Below are positions 1-4,778 of a stretch of 6,133 bases of DNA, piece by piece. The notes beneath the pieces are model-generated. The model did no database searches. It saw only the letters and a program-made list of their open reading frames with translations, and had not been told where the DNA came from. The position numbers and the translations under genes are program-made. Source of the DNA: Bacillota bacterium (GTDB taxonomy: Bacteria; Bacillota; Bacilli; Alicyclobacillales; SLC66); NCBI GenBank assembly GCA_021820825.1, contig JAKADD010000153.1, positions 1 to 6,133 on the forward strand, read 5' to 3'. The stretch's first letter is position 1; each line of letters opens with the position of its first letter.

Positions 1-1291
1 TGCTCATCAGCACGAGCAGCGATGGAACGGTCACTTTGAAACGCGATCGCCAGATTGTTCCAATCACAACCATATAGGTAAATCCGGTCGGAATTGAAAT
101 CATTTCAGTGAAGAAAGAGAAAGGCAGCATCTCAGTCAGACGCATATTGGTAAACATATGATGCGCCCACACAAAGCCGCTGAGCATCATGACGAAGATG
201 AGTCCGATAATCCCCCACTCACGCGCAAATAACGGCTTCTTGGACATGACCGGCATGATTTCCATCCAGATGGCAAATGCGGGAACGACGATAATGTACA
301 CTTCCGGATGCCCAAACAGCCAAAACATTTCCAGGTAGGTGAGCGGACTGCCCACTGCCGTGAAAAACGGCAATGGCACAACGCGATCCAGCAGACCGAG
401 GACAAACGTCATGTCGATCTCAGGCAGCCAGATGATATTCAGCAGGCTGACCGTAAGGATTCCCCACGCGTACATTGGCAGTCGGTTCCAGGTAAGACCC
501 TTTGTCCGTTTAAACAGGATCGTCGCAGTCAGATTCAGGGATACCATCAACGACGACACCGTGAGGGCAAACACACCCAGATAGTAGAAGAGGATTCCGT
601 TCGGGTCATTCAACCCCAATGGTTCGTATCCGCGCCAGCCAGTGGTCCATTGGCCCAGCAGCGGGCTCAAAATCACGGTCAAGATGCCCGCGGGAACAAG
701 CCACACGCTCAGTGCGGAGATTCTTGGAAAAGCAGACGAATTGGCCCCCACCATCATGGGGATCAGATAGTTCCCCAGACCGCCGACCAGCGCCACCGTT
801 CCCACCGAAAACATCATGATGGTGCCGTGAATGCCGACGGTTTCGATGTATTGGCCTGGGTAAGGGAACAGCCACATATGCGGTTCCCACAACTGCAGCC
901 GCATCAGCATGGCCGCAAGTCCGGCGATGAAGAATCCGCCGGTGGAGGAAACGAGGTACTGAATCCCAATCACTTTGTGGTTGGTGCTATAGGCGAAATA
1001 GCGTCGCCATCCCGGAACTTCCACATAAGGAACCTGATAGCCGAAAGACGGCAGCAAAATGTTTTCCATCCCGCCAATGCCAAGCAGCCACCCGATCAAT
1101 GCCGCAACCCAGCCAAGAACCACGGATGGTTGCGTAATGAACGGCGTACCATACTGCGGGTCAATTACATAACTCACCAAACAGTTGACAACCACAAACG
1201 CGATGGCGGCCCACAACAACCCCCGTATGACCGGGGCCATGGGCCTTCTGCGCAGCGGTAACGGCGCATCGCCAATTCTTGCCACGCTCAT
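1..1291 (-). CDS. coxA: Cytochrome c oxidase subunit I (heme-copper oxidase), C-terminus cut by window edge
   Basis: Catalytic subunit of a terminal oxidase that reduces O2 to water in the cytoplasmic membrane. 430 codons are visible from the ATG at 1291; the C-terminus lies beyond base 1. Seen: the low-spin heme ligand His155 (GIHGTIMMF), helix VI FGHPEVY (CuB His328, Glu330, Tyr332 expected to be cross-linked to His328) and the CuB pair His377-His378 (VWAHHMF). HPEVY is typical of A-type oxidases. Odd: the canonical D-channel GAPDMAFPRMN reads GANSSAFPRIS (Asp to Ser185, Asn to Ser192), and the K-channel PTGIK reads PTGFT (Lys to Thr405). About 100 residues with two hydrophobic segments (about 22-44 and 55-74) precede the usual first helix, which begins near STNHKVIG (102-109). 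The start is set by GGGGAGG 9 nt upstream, overlapping the coxB stop codon, so the two genes are probably translationally coupled. Identification is secure; heme type and electron donor are not visible. Confidence 0.96.
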   Translation of the reverse strand, partial: MSVARIGDAPLPLRRRPMAPVIRGLLWAAIAFVVVNCLVSYVIDPQYGTPFITQPSVVLGWVAALIGWLLGIGGMENILLPSFGYQVPYVEVPGWRRYFAYSTNHKVIGIQYLVSSTGGFFIAGLAAMLMRLQLWEPHMWLFPYPGQYIETVGIHGTIMMFSVGTVALVGGLGNYLIPMMVGANSSAFPRISALSVWLVPAGILTVILSPLLGQWTTGWRGYEPLGLNDPNGILFYYLGVFALTVSSLMVSLNLTATILFKRTKGLTWNRLPMYAWGILTVSLLNIIWLPEIDMTFVLGLLDRVVPLPFFTAVGSPLTYLEMFWLFGHPEVYIIVVPAFAIWMEIMPVMSKKPLFAREWGIIGLIFVMMLSGFVWAHHMFTNMRLTEMLPFSFFTEMISIPTGFTYMVVIGTIWRSRFKVTVPSLLVLMS

Positions 1292-1306
1292 GTGCGCAAA
1301 CCTCCC

Positions 1307-2110
1307 CTAATTGCCCGCTTTCACTTGCTGTTTCACCCACTGAGTAAACGCTGAGCCGCTGACGACGTGAACTGTAGAGTACATGTAAGGGTGCCCTGGT
1401 CCGCACACTTCAGCACACTGCACCCTGACCATCGGATTTGTTTCCGTTGAAGTGATTTTTGTGGGCGTCGCCACCATATACCGCGTTTCGCCGGGAATGA
1501 CATCCATTTTCTCGCCAAACGCCGGAATCCAGAAGGAATGAATGACATCCAGACCCAAGGCGTAAGGATGATTCGGATCAAATGACCGCAACACAAATTC
1601 GACCGGTCTCCCCACTGGAAGATACAGCACATTATTGCCGTTGGCGTTCAGTGCATTTTTAATTCCGTACTGTGGGTACGAAAAATACCATTCCCATTGG
1701 CGCGCTGTCACGTCGATCACCAGGTCGTGGCTGGTGGCCTGCGGGCTCATCTGCTGAAAGAGCGCCTCAGCCGCCGATGTGGTTGGATGAAGGAAGAACA
1801 GTAGATTGATGGCCAGAGAAAGCGTAACCCAGATCGTCACATAGGCGGCGTTGAATCGTGCTCCCTTGCCCCGCACCACACTTTCAGGCGAACGACGGCG
1901 ACCGCGCAGCGGGATATAGATCAGCATCAGCACGACGAAAACGAAGATCGGCGTCAGAAAACGAAACAGAAATACGCTTGCATTGAGACCGTCAATCGCC
2001 TGAGTGGACGCCGTATAATAGTAAAAATTATGACCCCAAGCACTGACTCCCAATTCACCTAAAATAGAAAATACAACCCACAAAACCCCAAATACCAGTA
2101 ATTCAACCAA
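1307..2110 (-). CDS. coxB: Cytochrome c oxidase subunit II with CuA site
   Basis: Carries the binuclear CuA centre that takes electrons from an extracytoplasmic donor and passes them to heme in CoxA. 267 residues. The complete CuA set is visible: His191 in VIHSFWIP, then C232-x3-C236-x3-H240-x2-M243 (CAEVCGPGHPYM), with Glu234 between the cysteines. The aromatic patch QWEWYF (138-143) matches the usual electron-entry Trp region, and FGEKMDVIPG (198-207) is the conserved loop. Hydrophobic segments lie at about 3-18, 46-67 and 91-107, one more than the usual two; there is no lipobox and no fused cytochrome c domain. The CuA site shows a cytochrome c or cupredoxin oxidase rather than a quinol oxidase. 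The start is TTG at 2110: it has GAGGGGG 8 nt upstream and is the first start after an in-frame TAG at 2141-2143. The gene lies 40 nt after the cupredoxin gene and 15 nt before coxA. Confidence 0.96.
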   Translation of the reverse strand: MVELLVFGVLWVVFSILGELGVSAWGHNFYYYTASTQAIDGLNASVFLFRFLTPIFVFVVLMLIYIPLRGRRRSPESVVRGKGARFNAAYVTIWVTLSLAINLLFFLHPTTSAAEALFQQMSPQATSHDLVIDVTARQWEWYFSYPQYGIKNALNANGNNVLYLPVGRPVEFVLRSFDPNHPYALGLDVIHSFWIPAFGEKMDVIPGETRYMVATPTKITSTETNPMVRVQCAEVCGPGHPYMYSTVHVVSGSAFTQWVKQQVKAGN

Positions 2111-2118
2111 GGCCGAAA

Positions 2119-2125
2119 CCCCCTC
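2119..2125 (-). promoter_or_regulatory. Ribosome binding site of coxB supporting a TTG start
   Basis: On the minus strand GAGGGGG is followed by 8 nt and then TTG. No ATG or GTG alternative exists between this site and the upstream in-frame stop, so the TTG start is well supported. Confidence 0.75.
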
Positions 2126-2150
2126 TTCCTCGCTCTTTCCCTACTGTTTC

Positions 2151-2801
2151 TCATGCGGGAAGGATGTTGATTGTTCCCCTCATACCATCCGCATAGTGAA
2201 TGAAGCCCTGAACAAAACAGCCATACTGCCAGACGCCCGGTTTATTTGGCACGGTAAACTGCAGCGATATACTGCCGCCAGGGCGAAGCGTCGGACTGAA
2301 GTTGCCGTTTCCCGCGCCTGTCACCAGCCACGGTCCCGGTTTTGGAAGACTGGTGACGATGGCCCTGTTCGTTGTCATGTTGTCCACCCAGTGTTCTTCC
2401 TGTATTGTGACGTGGACGCCGTCCCAGAAGTCTTCTTTGAACTGCACGCGCAGGTCTGTAAAAAAATTAGGATCGCGCGCAAACCCGCCCCGACCAATCA
2501 TCATTTCATGGAAATGCACAGGACTCAAATTGTGAATGTGCAGAACCATCGGCGTGCCGACCCGCCACGTCATCTGACTGGGAATATAGTAATAGTCCTG
2601 TTCATACACCTTGGTCATTCCGGAATCAACCTGCAGCCCACCCAATGCCGAGAATGCATTCGCAATCGGAGACGATTCGAAAAGAGCGGCCGCCGTAGCC
2701 ACGAGCACTCCGCCGGTGCCTATCAAAAAGCTGCGGCGACTCCAGTTTACGCTTTCCGGATCAGTCTCTTGACCGCTAGACTGGCGATCTTTTTCATCCA
2801 T
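2151..2801 (-). CDS. acoP: Tat-exported AcoP-like cupredoxin associated with cytochrome oxidase
   Basis: Predicted type-1 copper protein acting outside the membrane beside the oxidase. 216 residues. A twin-arginine signal is visible (SRRSFLIGTGG at 21-31, hydrophobic run to about 41, possible cleavage after ANA at 47-49), which implies export in folded form; an uncleaved anchor is also possible. The C-terminal cupredoxin signature is YGCFVQGFIHYADGM: Cys195, His202 and Met207, with the remaining His probably His98 (or His96) in PVHFHEMM. C-x6-H-x4-M is unlike the C-x4-H spacing of rusticyanin or azurin but equals, as I recall it, the published ligand set of Acidithiobacillus ferrooxidans AcoP (His85, Cys159, His166, Met171). 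AcoP is likewise encoded just upstream of coxB, where it binds the aa3 oxidase in the iron-oxidation chain. The ATG start has GGGAGGG 6 nt upstream. The cupredoxin call is strong; AcoP orthology is inferred from ligand spacing and gene order. Confidence 0.8.
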   Translation of the reverse strand: MDEKDRQSSGQETDPESVNWSRRSFLIGTGGVLVATAAALFESSPIANAFSALGGLQVDSGMTKVYEQDYYYIPSQMTWRVGTPMVLHIHNLSPVHFHEMMIGRGGFARDPNFFTDLRVQFKEDFWDGVHVTIQEEHWVDNMTTNRAIVTSLPKPGPWLVTGAGNGNFSPTLRPGGSISLQFTVPNKPGVWQYGCFVQGFIHYADGMRGTINILPA

Positions 2802-2839
2802 GGTCCACCCTCCCGTTACTACTCATCAATGCACCCTGA

Positions 2840-3379
2840 TCAAGAACCGGAAACGAGCACATGCGGCGTTCCGCCTGCGGTAACATTGAACCAGTCCCAC
2901 ATCCCAAAGTTTTCTGGACGGGACTGTGCGTCAATTCGATCCAGCAGGTTCTCCATACGATAGGCGCCTACTTTTGAAGCGACAAAGGTAAATGTCTGCG
3001 ACTGCCCCGGGAACACTCCCGCCGCTGAATTGTTGACCATCGCAGAGACTGACATGCCGGCGTTCGGAAACGCAAGGCGATTCACAGAATTGTAGATACC
3101 GACGCCAAACGGAATGCCGCCTGTATTTTGAAAATTGAGCTTGACCTTATAGCCGACCGGAATGTCAACGGTCATCAAGCCGTTTGCGTAACCATTAAAA
3201 TTGGCCCACCCGTTCGCCGAAGTCACTCCGGCGTCCACCGTCAGCCTGACGGTGTGTTGCGCCGTGTTGACAGCAAACCACGACGGCTTGATCACTGTGC
3301 TCGCAGTGTTTGTTCCACAACCGGACAGGATCAGGCTGGAAGCCGCAACAAGGCCCGCTAAACCATAAACAAATTTCAC
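2840..3379 (-). CDS. Sulfocyanin-like lipoprotein lacking copper ligands
   Basis: 179 residues from a GTG start. A lipoprotein signal is visible (Lys2, hydrophobic 3-18, lipobox LSGC with Cys21), so it should be tethered to the outer face of the membrane. The body follows the sulfocyanin family: NFNGYANG (60-67), a MTVDIPVGYKV strand, the NxxxIP turn at 85-90, and GMW (159-161) near the C-terminus. Sulfocyanins are blue copper proteins that feed heme-copper oxidases in Sulfolobus, Ferroplasma and relatives. Here the expected IPHN histidine is Phe91, the expected Cys of CGIxGH falls on Asn144, the second His is absent, and the Cys-to-Met interval is about six residues longer. The only Cys is the lipobox one, and the only histidines (42 and 173) lie outside the site. 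It probably does not bind type-1 copper; a structural or docking role with the oxidase is inference. First gene of the oxidase operon. Confidence 0.78.
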   Translation of the reverse strand: MKFVYGLAGLVAASSLILSGCGTNTASTVIKPSWFAVNTAQHTVRLTVDAGVTSANGWANFNGYANGLMTVDIPVGYKVKLNFQNTGGIPFGVGIYNSVNRLAFPNAGMSVSAMVNNSAAGVFPGQSQTFTFVASKVGAYRMENLLDRIDAQSRPENFGMWDWFNVTAGGTPHVLVSGS

Positions 3380-3385
3380 CAATTT

Positions 3386-3395
3386 CACCCCCTTT
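3386..3395 (-). promoter_or_regulatory. Ribosome binding site fixing the GTG start at 3379
   Basis: AAAGGGGGTG on the minus strand matches the 16S anti-SD complement closely, and its G run lies 8 nt before GTG at 3379. A longer reading frame from GTG at 3421 would place this site inside the coding region and add 14 residues before a normal lipoprotein signal, so the shorter start is preferred. A TTG directly before the GTG is a weaker alternative because of its 5-nt spacing. Confidence 0.7.
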
Positions 3396-3541
3396 ACATG
3401 ACGATAAAGCCCATAAATCACACCAACGAATTTGATTTGTTAAAACCGAAAGACGCCTCTGCGGTTGTATGTTCTAATCTGTCGTAATATTCAAACAGAA
3501 AAATCCCACCACCCTTATATGAATTTCCACTTCGCAATGGT

Positions 3542-3562
3542 GTGACCGCTTCCGGCGATCAC
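3542..3562 (-). promoter_or_regulatory. Stem-loop at predicted 5' end of the oxidase mRNA
   Basis: On the minus strand, GTGATCGC and GCGGTCAC flank a CGGAA loop, giving an 8-bp stem with one U-G wobble. The wobble pairs only in the minus-strand RNA (it is an A-C mismatch in plus-strand RNA), which favours a role in this transcript. It begins about 8 nt downstream of the -10 box, so nearly at the transcript's first base, a position typical of 5' stabilising hairpins. An operator read as DNA is the alternative. Confidence 0.5.
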
Positions 3563-3569
3563 TTGTATA

Positions 3570-3598
3570 ATCGTAAGTATTTCTACACAGGTTGTCAA
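3570..3598 (-). promoter_or_regulatory. Sigma-A type promoter of the oxidase operon
   Basis: On the minus strand a perfect -35 TTGACA (3598-3593), a 17-nt spacer and TACGAT (3575-3570, four of six to consensus) form a good promoter. The predicted start is near 3563, and it would transcribe the sulfocyanin-like gene, the AcoP-like gene, coxB and coxA. The weak -10 fits a promoter that needs activation. Confidence 0.6.
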
Positions 3599-3604
3599 CA
3601 TATT

Positions 3605-3621
3605 ATCACACTTCCATCACA
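3605..3621 (-). promoter_or_regulatory. TGTGAT-N5-TGTGAT direct repeat upstream of the oxidase -35 box
   Basis: Two identical hexamers (3621-3616 and 3610-3605 on the minus strand) are spaced by 5 nt, an 11-bp period, and end 6 bp before the -35 box. Tandem half-sites with this phasing and position are the usual form of OmpR/PhoB-type response regulator activator sites; the identity of the regulator is unknown. Confidence 0.45.
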
Positions 3622-3649
3622 ACTATTTGTGCACGTTCATCGTATTGTA

Positions 3650-3664
3650 CCAAATGACTTTTGG
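3650..3664. promoter_or_regulatory. CCAAA-N5-TTTGG inverted repeat over the rightward -35 box
   Basis: Perfect 5-bp arms around TGACT; the right arm overlaps the -35 hexamer at 3661-3666. The position would suit a repressor operator, but arms this short can arise by chance. Confidence 0.3.
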
Positions 3665-3689
3665 CAGTGAAAACGCTACAATATATAAT
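3661..3689 (+). promoter_or_regulatory. Sigma-A type promoter of the rightward operon
   Basis: TTGGCA (3661-3666, one mismatch), a 17-nt spacer and a perfect TATAAT (3684-3689). The predicted start is near 3696, giving a leader of about 55 nt to the TTG start at 3750. It should drive the YtkA-like, five-helix and dehydrogenase genes. Confidence 0.7.
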
Positions 3690-3736
3690 GCAAACTTGTT
3701 GCTGATCTCGCGACTGGAAATCACCTTTACAACCGT

Positions 3737-3741
3737 GGAGG
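3737..3741 (+). promoter_or_regulatory. Ribosome binding site fixing the TTG start at 3750
   Basis: GGAGG followed by 8 nt and TTG. The longer in-frame ATG at 3627 lies upstream of the -35 box and cannot be on the transcript made from this promoter, so the TTG start is preferred. Confidence 0.75.
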
Positions 3742-3749
3742 CTGACCGC

Positions 3750-4178
3750 TTGCATCGACCCTTCAGGCCAATCGTGACACTCATTGTGGCCGCGTGCTGT
3801 CTGCTGCTCTCTGGCTGCTCTGCCGCTGGCTACAACACACCGGAGCAGGCTGTGCAATCACATATATTCACCAGGCATGGTCAACGGATTACGGTTACGC
3901 TTGCTCCGGCAACCCCGCTTTCCCTGCATCCGGTTCAGATCGGTGTGACGGTGCGCGAACCGGGCCGCAGCACAGAGCGGGTCCACGGCGTGTGGATCTC
4001 GGAAAATATGGACGCCATGGACATGCCTGTTCCGGCGGTGACTCTTATCCAGGCAGGAAATCAGTCGTTCCACGGCACACTGGTCTTTGTCATGCAGGGA
4101 ACGTGGAAAATTGTTGTACATTTGGACACCTCAACAGGAAAAACGCTGATCGCTGCACTCTCTGTGCAGGTCCAATAA
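3750..4178 (+). CDS. YtkA/FixH-like lipoprotein with Met-rich motif
   Basis: 142 residues from TTG. Arg3 and Arg6, a hydrophobic run at 8-20 and the lipobox LSGC (Cys23) show a lipoprotein facing outward. The mature part resembles the YtkA-like domain, a small beta-sandwich found next to copper and oxidase genes: a strand around 62-69, then a methionine cluster at 87-92 (MDAMDM), FHGTLVFVMQGTWKIVVHL at 107-125 matching the family's 'Gxw' strand, and a short C-terminal strand. The spaced methionines 87, 90, 92 and 115, with His80 and His108, could form a Cu(I) site on the cell surface, so a copper-handling or oxidase-assembly role is a reasonable guess; no function is proven for the family. 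It is the first gene of the rightward operon, 24 nt before the next gene. Family membership was judged by eye. Confidence 0.7.
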   Translation: MHRPFRPIVTLIVAACCLLLSGCSAAGYNTPEQAVQSHIFTRHGQRITVTLAPATPLSLHPVQIGVTVREPGRSTERVHGVWISENMDAMDMPVPAVTLIQAGNQSFHGTLVFVMQGTWKIVVHLDTSTGKTLIAALSVQVQ

Positions 4179-4202
4179 ACATCGCAGCACTTTGGAGGCC
4201 GT

Positions 4203-4751
4203 ATGACGACAACGAAAACAGACACTGGGAAGCGCCGACTGTATAACCGCAGGGGTTTTCTGCTCACCGTCTCCGTCACACTGTTTGCAGCAACGGTCTC
4301 CGCTCCCTTCCAGACGCTTTCAACAAGATTGAACATGAGCCAACTGGTCAGTCTGCAGGCTGTGCAATTCCTGCTGATCCTGATCGCAGGCATGCTGCCG
4401 GCGCTTTTGTTTGCGAATCGCATCCTGCACGCGGCGAGAACTTTTACAAAAGCCCTTTTACAGACTGCAAGCGACGCAGAGCGCCAGTCGTATCTTCGTC
4501 TGGTGGCTTCCATCGTCATCATTTTTGGCATGTTCGCAAGTTTTGTCTGGACGAGTACAACCGTGAATTCCTTTGTGGAATTGCATCGGGGCGTACTCGT
4601 AGAATCGGACCTGCTGGTCTACCTCATGGGTCTCCTGACCGCCGCCGCATGGTCCATACTGCTTGAGGACCGGGCGTGGTATGGTCTCCTGTTCACTCCC
4701 ACCCTCGCCATGATGACGATTGCAAACATTCTCACAAAGCACAGTTGGTAG
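4203..4751 (+). CDS. Five-helix membrane protein, possibly distant CtaG/DUF1404-like
   Basis: 182 residues, mostly hydrophobic: segments at about 17-34, 49-71, 98-117, 132-152 and 158-176, with a basic N-terminus (KRRLYNRR) expected in the cytoplasm. I do not recognise it firmly. The second and third segments have the cadence of the oxidase assembly factor CtaG (a SLxxVQxLL helix followed by a PxLL turn; an IxFGMFxSFVW helix followed by a glutamate/His stretch and a GLL-W helix), and the size fits DUF1404, known from acidophiles. The His residues CtaG carries in these places appear as Gln52, Phe56 and non-His residues, so a copper role is doubtful. The ATG has TTTGGAGG with only 4 nt spacing. 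It sits 24 nt after the YtkA-like gene and 27 nt before the dehydrogenase, so co-transcription is likely. It is a real gene; its function is open. Confidence 0.65.
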   Translation: MTTTKTDTGKRRLYNRRGFLLTVSVTLFAATVSAPFQTLSTRLNMSQLVSLQAVQFLLILIAGMLPALLFANRILHAARTFTKALLQTASDAERQSYLRLVASIVIIFGMFASFVWTSTTVNSFVELHRGVLVESDLLVYLMGLLTAAAWSILLEDRAWYGLLFTPTLAMMTIANILTKHSW

Positions 4752-4778
4752 CACTGCACAACTTGAGGAGGCCACAAA

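Larger units (their letters stand above)
3380..3749. other. Divergent intergenic control region
   Basis: About 370 AT-rich bases between the two divergent operons, with no convincing gene on either strand. It holds the oxidase promoter, the TGTGAT direct repeat and the 5' stem-loop on the left, and the right-hand promoter with an overlapping inverted repeat on the right. The predicted oxidase leader is long, about 185 nt, while the leader of the right-hand operon is about 55 nt. Confidence 0.8.

Noticed and set aside
308..1261. Long plus-strand open frame of 317 codons
   Set aside because: It lies wholly antisense to coxA, whose motifs are unmistakable; the product is rich in Arg, Gln, His and Pro with no domain, as expected of an antisense shadow.
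2196..2963. Plus-strand open frame of 255 codons
   Set aside because: Antisense to the AcoP-like gene and the end of the sulfocyanin-like gene; low-complexity basic product without domain or RBS.
3440..3467. Possible terminator or attenuator hairpin in the oxidase leader (AACCG...CGGTT followed by TTTT)
   Set aside because: Only 5 plus 3 base pairs broken by an internal loop, and a four-base T tract; too weak to call.
3542..3571. Second plus-strand promoter, GTGACC - 18 nt - TATAAT
   Set aside because: The -10 is perfect but the -35 matches only four of six; it overlaps the minus-strand promoter and hairpin, and a better promoter lies closer to the gene.
3627..3749. N-terminal extension of the YtkA-like lipoprotein from ATG 3627
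   Set aside because: It would begin upstream of the promoter at 3661-3689 and bury the lipoprotein signal 41 residues inside; TTG 3750 has a proper RBS.
3606..3857. Minus-strand frame of 83 codons across the control region
   Set aside because: It overlaps the rightward promoter and the lipoprotein gene start; no RBS and no recognisable features.
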